Source: Paramacrobiotus richtersi
Taxonomy: Eukaryota > Tardigrada > Eutardigrada > Parachela > Macrobiotidae
NCBI GenBank assembly: GCA_034698045.1
Contig: JAQGAU010000545.1
Span: 1-26,432, forward strand
Direction of reading: 5' to 3'
DNA length: 26,432 nucleotides
A program made the position numbers and the translations under genes. Below the pieces are notes generated by a model that saw only the letters and a program-made list of their open reading frames with translations, was not told the origin of the DNA and ran no database searches. Numbering within the stretch: position 1 is the stretch's first letter; every line of letters starts with the position of its first letter. Positions 9,321 through 20,142 of the stretch are shown here, in pieces.

Positions 9321-12300
9321 ATGGATAATCTTCGACTGATTGGTTCCGATGTCCACTATAAATATACGGACGATGACAAGATAAATGTCGCAGATCCAAC
9401 CAAGTTCGTGCTTTATCGCGCAGAATTACTGGAACCGGGGCGTTTTGGCATAAAGAGTCCGGTGGCGGTTAAAAAGTTCCGCATTGATAGTTCTACAAAA
9501 GAGGCGGCGCAATTAACCAATTCGGACTTGTTATTGCGATGGGACAATCTCACGAAGCTGAGGCATGAAAATGTGGTTTCATACCACAAGTTTGCTATCC
9601 AGTGGATGCATCCGGAGCCAGACAGCGGCCGACGTCTCATTGAGGTGGACATCGTCATGGATTATTGTGACGGTATGACTAATAAATTTACCGCCAAATT
9701 TCAGGAAGTCACAAATAACGATGGAACCTCAACACCAGCGCACGTTGGAATATTACACTAGCTTCAGCTATGGATTATGATAGCACAACGTCAATAGAAA
9801 GTGTTCACAAATCTGTTTGTGCGCGCAACGTGCGGTTGTCACTGTAACGCAATAGCCACGAAAAGTTTAAAAAAAAACATTTTCTTTTCAAATGACTCAG
9901 TGTTTCACCAGAACTTTCATGATAAATGCAGATATAGAAGTCGAAAAGTCGTATACGTTTGTCAACATCTAGAAGTGTGAGACCATTACACTTACACGCT
10001 GTACAACAGACGAAACGCTATGCACCGCATTTAAGCTTAAAGTTAGCGGAACATAAGCACAATGACGCTACATGTGACGTTCCCTGTTCTTGGGTGGTAA
10101 TCTGACCTCAGTATATAATTCTGTATAGGAAGCAGTTATCAGGCTGCACAAAAGCCCTACGTACATTTTAAAGTCAATTCTGTGCATCTTGCAGGTTCAT
10201 CTTTGTATACGATGATTAAAGGAATGTCTGAATCCAAACGGACACTCCACGTGAAGACTCTATTTGACTTTTCTAAGCAGATGGCCAACGGTATAGCCTA
10301 CCTCCATAAGAACAGTATTATTCACGGCTCCTTAAGCGCAGACAACGTTCTCGTACATCAGTCATCAACGAACCATTTTTGTCTTCGCTTGTGCGCTGTG
10401 GATAACTTCGTGTCGTCGTACGCAACATTTGTAGTGCACTCAGTCTACTCCTCTAGATCTATCTGGCAGGCACCAGAACTGATGATGATCCTCAGAGAGG
10501 GCACATGTGTCGTTCGTGCTGATCCTTGGCTTTCTGCTTTACACATAGTACAAAAAATGTTAGTCAGCGGACATCCTAATTTTCCCTTAGCAAAGGGAAT
10601 ACATGACGTTCAACATTTAATGGGCTTTATTATCGATGAATATGCTCGCTATGGAAGGATGAAGGATCGGACCCCAGAAACCCTCAGTCCGAACGAACGT
10701 TTGGGAGAATATCTCCGGTGTTTGTCAGCCGCCGTAGGCCGTTACCGAGAATCGGCGACTGAGAAGGAAATATTTGCCATGTTTGCAAACTATTTGGAAA
10801 AAATTTGCATGAGCGATTTTGCAGAGGCGCAGGATATTTGTGCCACCTTGCAGAAGAACGCGGGACATCATTTTGCCGTACTTCCCAGTGACCCCGATCT
10901 CACACTAGATCATGTCATGTCGTTTTATTTCCAGCGCATACTTGCTCCTTCGACAACGGAACTGGCCACGGAAACGCGCAGTTTTCTTCAATCAAGATTA
11001 CTTTCTGTGCCGAGGGTTGATGGTCGTAAAGCAGATGTATGGAGCTTAGGACGAATTATGCAATGGATGTCAATCTTTGCTTTTGATACGTCACAAACGT
11101 TAAAAAAAGACGACTTGGATAGTCACGAAGACATGCGCGCTCATATGACGGAAATTCTCGGAACTGAGCGGATGTCCTACTGGTCTAATTATGTTCCCCA
11201 GGACTTCAATAGCATTTCTGATTCTTGCTCGGACATGTTTCTCGGCACACGACCAACAGCGGAACAGTTGCTCAATAAACTGGTGACACTTGAGGAACAC
11301 ACATATGGAAGCACCTGGGTTTACAACTATCAGGATGGAGTGCGCGACGAAGAAGTGTCCGATACTCATCGCCCAATGTCAGAGGTGATCGGCTGTGAAT
11401 GCGAATACGCCTATGACTTTCTGCGGGATTTTGTAGGAGAAGGCGCGTATGGTTATGTGCACAAGGCAGAAGTTACCAGATTTGGCAGCTATAAAGGAGA
11501 TGAAACGGTTGCCGTAAAAGGGATTACTCTAAGCAATACTAAGGCCAAACAGATGCAGCAAGATCAAAGCTGGGAAAAAGCGCAGGAGCAATGGCGGAAG
11601 CTGGTATCTTTGAAGCATCCACATTTAGTAACTTATCACAAAGTCACCCGACGGAAAGTTACAACAGGAGCAAGCATCGAAATCATGATGGATTATTGTG
11701 AAGGTAAGGTTGTCTTCGTCGGGAGCGGAGCACAAACTATTAAAATGTGTTTTTAATAGTCTTTAACCTAGTGTATGTGCTATCGTGTTTTTTGGTTGTT
11801 TGGTAATTATTCCTCTCACAGTACCAGCGTTTGCACACAAGACAACTATACAGTACGAAACGTTACGTATTAAAACATCCAATCTCATCTCGTTCATAAA
11901 CTCCTGACTTAACACTCGGCAGCGCCCCCAAAACTGCGGCGGCATTGCCTTTAACAATAGCAACAGAAAAACGCTGTTTCAAAAATGATCCAGAGCGCGG
12001 ATCGCCCGGACTTTTCAAAAAGTTTTCGACCTAAAATTTTAAACAGTTCCTTCGTCGAATCGCTAAAAACACCTAGGGTCTCACAGGCGATAGGATAAAA
12101 CTTGTACTGGTTTGGCAGGGCGGCGTTGTGCAACCCTTTTCTGGCATCGGCACGCTGTGCTGCCCATCCCGCTTTTTTGGATTCAACCGAATCGCTCTGT
12201 TTAGAATCAATTGTTTGAAATCAGTTTAGAACCTCGAATCGTTTCAATATTTTTTGATACTTTACCGGTGAAACCCGAATTTCTTTGTCCATTCTGGTGC

Positions 12301-13035
12301 GAGTGTTTACCGTTGCACAACACTCCTGCTTTAAGTTTTTAACCATCACAACTGGAGCCGTATGAATTCAGTGCATATTTTGCAGGTGGCGATCTGGATA
12401 AGCTCATCACGCAGTGCAGAACAGGAGTCTGCAGTTTATCACTCGAAGCCGTCCTCAGATACGCTGCACAGTTAGCAACCGGGCTGCATTATTTGCATGC
12501 AAATCAGTTTATCCATGGCGATTTGAAGCCCGGCAACGTCTTCATGGACAGAGCCACCGGTGATACTGGCAATCGTCTCTTGCGTATAGGAGATCTCGAT
12601 GGCGCGGTCCGAATTTCTGAAGACTCCTCCAAGCCGGATCGGTTGGATATAGCAGGAACTGGCCCGTATATGTCTCCAGAAATGGTCATGCAGACTCTTC
12701 AGCAAGAGCACGAGGAAATTGAATTCCGCACCGATGTTTGGAGCCTCGGATGCGTTATTCTTGACTTGGCAAACTGCTCTGTGGGAATCAGAGAGCGAAT
12801 GTTTTACAGATTGCTTCCAAATGTCGAAGGGATGTTGGAAATCCATAAAATAGAACGGAAAAGCTTTAAGTCTGCTGATGCGTTCCTTATCAAGTTGTCC
12901 CAGGGATATCATCCTTTTGTCTCAGAGCTGATTCACGAAGATATAAGGAGCGTAATTCGGATCTGCCTGATGCCAACCTATAAGGATCGCGCAACAGCCG
13001 CGATGGTGCTGGAACTACTGCGATTAGAATGGTGA
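9321..13035 (+). CDS. Tandem kinase: pseudokinase, second C-lobe, active kinase (836 aa, 3 exons)
   Basis: Exons are 9321-9672, 10195-11703 and 12386-13035; both introns (522 and 682 bp) are phase 1 with GT-AG borders, and I saw nothing else in them. Residues 1-240 form a first kinase fold: VAVKK (Lys51), a hinge ending MDYCDG, then HGSLSADN (161-168), where the catalytic Asp and Lys are Ser, and DNF in place of DFG; APE is at 210-212. It is therefore a pseudokinase. Residues about 350-480 look like a degenerate second C-lobe with DGRKADVWSLG but no catalytic loop. Residues 525-836 form a complete kinase: GEGAYGYV (532-539), VAVK (Lys559), HGDLKPGN with Asp666, Lys668 and Asn671, DLD (690-692) in place of DFG, GTGPYMSPE (711-719) and TDVWSLG. 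The style is STE/MAP3K-like. There is no signal peptide or membrane segment, so it is probably cytoplasmic. Pseudokinase-plus-kinase pairs often use the dead domain as an allosteric regulator, which is inferred here. The start ATG (cgaacATGG) is the first in frame. Confidence 0.85.
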
Positions 13036-13071
13036 TCCTCAATAATAACCAGAAAGTTTTACGAATTAAAT

Positions 13072-13077
13072 AATAAA
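13072..13077 (+). promoter_or_regulatory. Poly(A) signal AATAAA of the tandem kinase gene
   Basis: A canonical AATAAA lies 37 bases after the kinase stop codon in taaataataaacc. That is a normal distance for a short 3' UTR and supports this stop as the real gene end. Confidence 0.5.
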
Positions 13078-13754
13078 CCGGCACATCATGAATTTATGCG
13101 GTCAAGGTTTGATAAACCAGTGGCATTCTTTTAAAATTCAGAATGTTAAAAGGAAACTCTTGATATGCACAATGCAATGTCCTTTTTGCCTAGTTCTTTG
13201 CTATGAGCATGCACTACATGTATAGGTTTTTTCGTATTTACATCATTCTCTTCGGTAAAATCACAGTAACGCGTCATCCTTTGTTTTCTCCGTATCATTT
13301 AACATGATTTTACGATGAGTCAACCAAGTCTGTTGTTCTTTAATTTCATGATGATTTATGCAAGACCGGTCATGTGATTATCATGTTTGTACACACCAAA
13401 TATTTTTTGTACTCGTGACACTTGCCTATGAAATTACGGATATATGCAGTTCTGTACCGCTACGTATGCTGCCGTTGTGGAATTTATGTCCCGACCAACA
13501 ACGACCTGATACCTGGCGATTGTTGGCGATCTTCTCATGCGCAATCCCAATTCTTTCTGACATATGTTTATCGAACGCTCCCTTTATGACATCAGTAAAA
13601 ACAGGCAAAACAAACCGAAAAGGTTGGTAAAAAACCAGTGGACAATCAATGAACCATCTTATAGAGAATCATGATTCCCGTAGTCCGAAGCGGACATAAG
13701 CGAGTGCATATCTTTCGTCATATATGTGGCTCCTGCATCGTGCATGCCGACGGT

Positions 13755-14190
13755 TCGCACCCATTTCAGTGGCTTTTGACGAGCTTTTGGCGCGCCATAA
13801 ATTACCTTGACTTTGGATTATTACGTTACCGACCACTGGCAGTAAGCATACTCCGGTCTCTGCTGGATGAAGAAAGCAGCAATCAGAGAACTCGCCTAAG
13901 CAGTAGACATGCTGCACGGTGACGGAGTGACCTCTTTCGTAGTCACAAAGACACGGCTCACATCCGTGTCCACTTACAATATTAGTACATGCAAACGATA
14001 CAATGGTGGGCTTCGGTTCGTGTAACTTGCACATGGATATTACTTACTCGAAGGAAACGAAACAAAGTCTCACGGTAGACAATTTCAGCAGTAGGAACTG
14101 TACTTCTACTGGAACAGCTTACACCGCAAGCTGGTTGACTGGCGAAGTGAACTGTACATTCCTTAAAAAAGCTGTGCAACGGCGCTGACG
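13755..14190 (+). repeat. Duplicated non-coding segment, copy 2
   Basis: This is the partner of 2400-2845 (see there for shared landmarks). It lies in the 3' flank of the intact kinase. A weak match (tacatagaat) continues to about 14250, but the four-cysteine peptide gene that follows copy 1 is not found after copy 2. Confidence 0.7.
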
Positions 14191-14344
14191 CCGCGAAATT
14201 CCTGAGTTGCAGGGTACAAACGATGCACGTGACCTTTATACATAGAATTTCGAAATTATAGTTGTATCCGTATGAGTACTCGTACTCGTTTCCTTACAGC
14301 GCTCCGAAATCGTCTACACAAAGACAGAAGCTTCTAAGCTAGAA

Positions 14345-14380
14345 GCAAGAATAATGGACCTTAAGGTCCATTATTCTTGC
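14345..14380. repeat. Perfect 36-bp palindrome without spacer
   Basis: The left half gcaagaataatggacctt (14345-14362) is the exact reverse complement of 14363-14380. There is no central spacer and no mismatch, and it stops abruptly at both ends. It can form a cruciform or, if transcribed, a hairpin. Confidence 0.95.
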
Positions 14381-14519
14381 ATTGTTAGTACAGTACATGT
14401 AAACGAGTACATGTTACTATGTATTAAAACGTATGATGTTGCATACTCAAACTGGGTTGCCGATCAGGCTCGCCAGGACGAATACAAGGTGATGGATTTA
14501 CAGATTACGATTCAGAAAG

Positions 14520-14900
14520 TGTTAGATCCAACCAGACACTTACGCAAAACCCCTGAAAAAAATCACGTAACATACTAACGATATTTATGTAATACTGTAC
14601 GAATTTAGAAACGAGCGGCCGCCGGTCGTTCGGTCACATAGTGGACGAATTGCCGGGTTAACCGAGATCAGTCATCAGAGCCATGTCGTCATGATGTTGT
14701 CAGTTGGCAGATAACTCACGGAAGAAAACGAAGTCGTACTCAGACTTGTATCAATTTTCCTTCCCCTTTTATAGAATCAAATTCAAATCAAATTGAAACA
14801 ATCACCCAGTTACAGCGGGCGGTGCGCCACACACACGGTCATACATACTATCCAGTACGCGAAGCGCTCGGGGCGTGCGCTAGTACAATAGCATAACGGG
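14520..14900 (+). repeat. Dispersed repeat family D with 5' extension, copy 3
   Basis: The 5' part (aaaatcac..aacatactaacgatattt, then actgt.cgaattt..aaacgagcgg and gttcggtca.atagtggacg) matches 22045-22125 closely. The 3' part (catgatgttgtcag, ctcacggaagaaaacg) matches the other family copies. This copy therefore joins both halves. Confidence 0.6.
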
Positions 14901-15655
14901 AAGATGTCCCGCGTACAATTGTTAGTTGCTTGCAGGTTGCTACACTGCCCTTACCACGATCTTACGAAAGGGGACAGGAAATCTTATGCACAATCAAACG
15001 TTACAGTAGCTTACGAACGAAAGTAAAGTCGATCAACGAGAGGAAGTAGAAGATCGCCCGAAAGGATTTTTATTCCAACTGCAACTGATTTCTTACATCA
15101 AGATGTCAGGCTCACCTTGGCGTCGAGATTTTTTACCTCAAGGCTACGCTCGTACAAATTGCTACAAGAAGACAGTCAAATGCGCTATAATAGTACTGAG
15201 AACGACCGTTCTTTTTGGGTGATTATAGTTTATAGCATATGCCCAATCGAGAAGTGGGCCGAATCGAGAAAGTTGTCATTTTCGGGCACGTTGAACGAAA
15301 CAGGATGTTCAAAATAATAATTATTGTAGACAGACGATGAAAGGAATTACGACAGATGTCAAAATTACGTTAGGATAAAAAATATTTAAAAATATTAAAA
15401 ATCATCTTCGAAATATCCAAAATCCTCGTTTTCTTCAAAATCCTCGTAGTAAATAAAGGTCGATTAGAAGGTATACACTTGTGGCTGGCCTTTTGCCGTC
15501 CCACGAAACTGATCATTAGGCTGTCTGTTATGACGGACAAAATCCAGCGACCATTTTATTGTTAACATGCGCCGATTTACAAAGTTAATATAAGTTCACA
15601 ACAGATATACAGTATGCGCACCCGAACACATACCTCCACATTCATTCAGCACACT
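14901..15655. other. Intergenic, nothing recognised
   Basis: Short AT-rich stretches (aatattaaaaat near 15385) and no domain-bearing open frame. No clear repeat. Confidence 0.4.
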
Positions 15656-15991
15656 CTAGCATCGCGCTATGTAGTACCTCGTTGATGTATCATTTTCTGC
15701 TTGTTTTTGCTGTTTTTTTGAGTCGGATGTTTTGTTAGCTAAACAGGTCAGAAAGAAATGCAGCACATTAAACAGAGCTAGAAGCGAACACGGTACAGTT
15801 TTCACCACAGAATTAAAGGGATCTACTGAATAACGATTTTTCCCATCGCCATTGGTTAAACTAAAACCAGGTTCAACAACATCGAGATGAAGTAGGCAGC
15901 AGCGGAAGTGAACGCACGGGATTTCCCCTGTGTTAGTAACAATCCGGATGCTACTCGGCATTTCCAGTTTATCCGCGGATGTGCCGCGCAT
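15656..15991 (-). CDS. Unrecognised 111-aa open frame
   Basis: This frame starts at a true ATG (15991, minus) and runs 111 codons to a stop. The product has a polar start, two CVHF/RCC-type cysteine patches, one hydrophobic run (SLLALFNVLHFFLTCL, about residues 69-84) and a Lys/Gln/Asn-rich tail. It has no recognised motif, no paralogue in the window and no clear splice partners. It could be a single exon, a membrane-anchored small protein or a chance frame. It is listed because it is the longest ATG frame in an otherwise empty region. Confidence 0.2.
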   Translation of the reverse strand: MRGTSADKLEMPSSIRIVTNTGEIPCVHFRCCLLHLDVVEPGFSLTNGDGKNRYSVDPFNSVVKTVPCSLLALFNVLHFFLTCLANKTSDSKKQQKQAENDTSTRYYIARC

Positions 15992-17367
15992 TCAGTCACC
16001 GTCTAACCGAGACATTTGCTGTATACGTGTTTTCCTGGAACTGTGCGACATCGGCTGATGGTGACCGGTAATGGGTTCCGGTAACTACGCATCTATGTAT
16101 CTGGGTTGCAATAACATGCACCTGCACACTAGCGAAGTCACTGGCACCTGCTCAGCTGAAATTGCGCTAATGCTTCATTCAAAACTCATTAACTCAACAT
16201 CTAACCAGAATTCTGCGAAGTCAGGAAAAATGGGAAAACTCAAGTGAGAGAGTATGTGACTCAAGTGAGAGTGCACTACTGTTGTTTGCGTGGCATTGGT
16301 CTGGACTTGTTGGCACACAGAAGGGATCGTTTCTGTTTCCTGTCACATAGTCAGCATCCTCGCGAGGGAAGGTTTTCCACTGCCAACGGCAGCCTGACGT
16401 AATTAATATGCCGCGTAATTCTTACGCTCGTCGGCTACTTTCTAATTCTTCCATTGGCGAAAACCCGGTCCCGCAACTACACACATAGTGCACAGATTGG
16501 TTCAGATCATATAACTGAGGTCCTCGAAAAAAAGTTCAATATGAGCATCTGTAAGACTTTTCTGCAAAGCAGTCCTGGCTGCCAGTGACAGAAAACAGGA
16601 GAAGATGACTTGCGGCCATAACACAAGCAAGATACAAAACGTCGGTGGTTCAGTTTTTGGCAGCTGCAGCGTAAGCTGTTACACACATAAAGGCAAATAG
16701 TTTTGTTCCTTTACATGAAAAAGTTTGGCTCACATTTCGATTTCATTTCTTCAAAAGAAAAGCTCATTCCGTAGTTCTTCGTCATCATTTGTGCTCACGA
16801 AGCGAGTTTTTCGCTGGTCTGATTACTACCAAAAAAACAGTTCACTAGCTGGTTGCTTAACCAATACCAGTAGTTCCCGTTTTTGTTATCGATTAACGCG
16901 CGAGATGTAATTAGACGAAACGAAACGCATCACTGTACATCTGTATATCTGTTTCGCTAAACTAGTCCCGTTCGCCCTTAGTCCTTATTCTTACTATTCA
17001 CTTTGCCAATAAAGAGCAGTCAGTAACACTTACAGCCCACGGTGGCAGCACTAGCACATGGGCTGTCTCTCGCCGAAATCAGGCGACCGCTAAAAGGGTG
17101 TTATTGATCGTCACCTTAAACATCCAGTGGCAAAGTAGTTAAAAGCCCACCTGCCGCTCAACGGGACTCATTTTCTTTGAGCTTTTGGACTCTTTCCGTT
17201 CTGATTACACGGCTGTGCTTAACTTAACCCTCGAGGGCAGGTCACATATGTAGGCCAACCGCAGCGTGAGCGAACCAGTAAATGTTGAATTCTTGCAGTG
17301 TAATCAGCTGAGTGCATGCTTGTTTTTCGCAACAAACAGCTCAGACATTTCACTTTTTCTTACCATT
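15992..17367. other. Intergenic upstream of GPCR, nothing recognised
   Basis: There is a 21-bp-spaced direct repeat of actcaagtgagag at 16238 and 16259. Otherwise no gene or mobile element was seen. The last few hundred bases should hold the GPCR promoter and any 5' exon, but no clear element was identified. Confidence 0.35.
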
Positions 17368-18524
17368 ATGTCTGTGTACATAAACTACAGCATGACAGCT
17401 TTTGGTTCTAATGTCCTCGAAAACAACCACACCGGCAACGAAAGTCTCCGAGACGAATCCTGCAACCGCTTTGCCAAGTGGGAGTCACCGTAAGTCTGGG
17501 TGGAATTATGCATTATGTCCTGTATTATAATCACGAACCTTTTCGGTCTAATCAGCCTTCTTCGTCCCAATCAAAATATTAATCACTCCTTTAAAATCTG
17601 CATTGGCAACCTACTTTTAGCCAACTTGTCTTTCGTCATACTGGAAAACCCGCTTGACCTGTTATACGAACTATCCTGCGACCGTTGGGTAATGAGCTGG
17701 GCCGTCTGCGACTTGTTCATATACTGCAACTATGCGGTAACCGCATGGGCCATGCACGCCCACGTCCTAATCGCTTTTAACCGACTGTGGGCAGTCATTT
17801 TTCCCGACAGTTATCGACGAAAACACTCGCCGACAACAGCACTGGTGTTGTGTTGCGGAACTCTTGTTTACGTGCACGTCTGGACTCTGCCGGGGATTGT
17901 CATGGATTCGCATTTCTATCGGGATCCGGGCGAAGAGAAAAAGTGCGAACTGAACACGGACGCCCAGAAGCCTTGGGCAATGGCCGTACAGTGTTGTCTG
18001 TTCTTGGCGCCGATTGCTTTTGTGGCCATTTCCTACATATTCATTGTTGCCAAGCTTCGGTCGCAGTCGAGGGTGAAACAGGCTGGCAGAACGCAAGACA
18101 TGATGTCCACTATGAAACGGAATTCTACCGTCATAGAAGGAGACAAGGTAAGCAGCCCCAGTTCAGTCAGTTGGTGGTGGTAACACCGAATAAAGTTTTC
18201 ATTTATGGATAAGAATATGACGTTTCACAGCTCGCAAACGAGACTGGACCAGTAAACGACGTGAACACAGACCACCGAGAAAGGAGTAGCCAGCAAAATA
18301 AGCGAACGTTTTTCATCCTGACGTCATTAACATGCAGTCTCATTGTTACATGGACACCTTATGAATTACACAAACTGCTGGCTGTAATGGGGTATTCACC
18401 ACCCGACGAGCTAGACGAATGCCTGGACCTTTTGTGGACAGCGCAAGCTATCCTGGATCCACTATTATCCACTCCGTTATTAACTGACCTCAAGCGTATA
18501 ATCAGCAGATTTTTGCGAGACTAA
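17368..18524 (+). pseudogene. Rhodopsin-like GPCR with an in-frame stop codon
   Basis: Exons are 17368-18147 and 18231-18524 with an 83-bp phase-0 intron (acaag|gtaagc, ttcacag). The N-terminus has three N-glycosylation sites (NYS, NHT, NES). TM1 (CIMSCIIITNLFGLISLL), TM2 (NLLLANLSFVI), TM3, TM4 (LVLCCGTLVYVHVW), TM5 (CCLFLAPIAFVAISYIFIV), TM6 (FFILTSLTCSLIVTWTPY) and TM7 (LLWTAQAILDPLLS) are all present, so this was a complete plasma-membrane receptor of about 356 aa. Codon 42 (17491-17493), between the glycosylated tail and TM1, is TAA in the same frame. No intron can remove it without losing TM1. Translation could restart at ATG 17515, losing the N-tail and the first part of TM1. Several class A motifs are changed: D2.50 is Ser, E/DRY is N-R-L, and NPxxY is D-P-L-L-S. 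A recent pseudogene, a null allele or a sequencing error are all possible. The ligand cannot be told. Confidence 0.8.
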
Positions 18525-20142
18525 CAAGAAAAACACGGATTTTGCTATATCGGAAACGCACTGGGGTGTAAAACGATGCTTTAATTACTTTTGTTTCTGC
18601 GTTTCTTTCACCGGTCAATATTTTTACGATATTGTACCTTGCCAAAGTACTACTGCGTTTAAATATTGGTATTGTTGCTGGAGAGCTATTTCTTGCTAAC
18701 AGTAATTGCCGAAATCCTCTGTTTGTGTTCTGTCGTTGCGATCATCAACGTCTTGCGTGTCTGCCAATCAACATACTGTAGCGGTCCGTCTGTTATTGAC
18801 GGTCTTTTATGAATGTTGCACGCAACACGATTTCACTGTTGTACTCCAGTTACCCGGCAAGGAAATAAAGTTTTACCACCACTCTCAATAACTGAATCTA
18901 CTAAAGTTTCGGTTTGCTTTACTGTAAGGTCCAAAACAAAGCACAGTCTTTGGAGAGCGGACAACGGAACATAGGATACAACCCGTGCCTGATAATCCGC
19001 AAGCGGACAGTCTTCTCATTACTGAGAAGGTATAAAGGTCATGTTGTAATAGCTCATGACACTGGAGAGTATTAATTATGGTAATGTTCCTGGTTTATGG
19101 TAACGATTCCCATGTCAAGAGTACATATGTGGTCATCAGTCCGTGGCAGTCACGACCGTATTCCAATCCATGTCGTTTGTCGTAAACAGAACCCAAATTT
19201 TTAAGTCTGTAACATACAGAATTCTGAGGTTGTGGTTGGGAGTGGACTGATTGAACGAACAGTAGGCAGCTTGTGTACAATATCCTCGGCTTTCCTTTTT
19301 TCCCCAATAGGGTTAAATAAAACTTTTCACAAAAATTGAGGAAAGTTATGACGGAAAGAGGACTGTAATCAGGGGGTTTTGGGTTTAAGCCGGGATATCG
19401 ATGCTTGTAGATTAGTAATCAGGCCGCGAAGTGAGTATATATATGCGCAATAAGTAAAGTATCCGCCCATCCCAATCCATTCCTAAATCTTGCTATAGGG
19501 CTAAGGAATTATGAGATCTTTGATCAAGCCTGCGTGCTTGAAATGTAAGCACCAGAGAAAGATCAAAACGCAATAAAGGCTGAATTTGTTTTATGGATGC
19601 AGAAAATGCATTACGCAGTGGTCATTAAACCCTTTAAAAATTTAGCTACATCGGGGTTGCTACTGTGCTATTCGCAGCCTGTTCCGCGACAGCTGCAATG
19701 GCGGTCGTTACTGCCGCATTTTTGACTTATAGGTTACGCAATAATACCAGTGACCTTTGTTACATGAGAATTTTGACATCTCTACGTTATCGGTCTCCTT
19801 GCAACGGTTAAAGAGAATGAAATCGTCTACGCGATTACAACAGGGTCTTTATTTTTTGCTATTAAACGTAGTACCCGTACCACAGTGTTGTAACTAGTAA
19901 TTTTATTGGTTATCCCTGATGTAACAACAATTCACAGTATGCGATGCAATCAAATGAAAAAGTTATTCCAGTCAGCACGACAAGGGACTGTGTTGTAACT
20001 CTGCCAGAACTATTATGTATACATTTGCATATTGTACCATGAGACTGGAACAGTAAGGAAACGGAAAGACTGAACCGAGGCATTAATTATGACATGTCCT
20101 GACTCCTGCATGATTGCCGCCGACGGAAAAGTATTAATTAGT
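18525..20142. other. GPCR 3' flank and intergenic sequence
   Basis: Apart from a possible poly(A) signal at 18864, nothing is recognised. A short hairpin (cttctca-ttac-tgagaag) is at about 19012-19029. Open frames are short and lack domains. Confidence 0.35.
18864..18869 (+). promoter_or_regulatory. Possible poly(A) signal of GPCR gene
   Basis: This is an AATAAA about 340 bases after the GPCR stop codon, the first clear one I saw. The distance suits an ordinary 3' UTR but the hexamer could be chance. Confidence 0.3.

Noticed and set aside
14354..14578. Plus-strand 74-codon frame starting inside the palindrome
   Set aside because: It begins within the inverted repeat, has no domain, and runs into a dispersed repeat.
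17490..17554. A 65-bp intron (gtaagt...aatcag) that would remove the GPCR stop codon
   Set aside because: It would also delete TM1, which is clearly coding, so it is not accepted as the normal transcript. I kept the stop as a real oddity.
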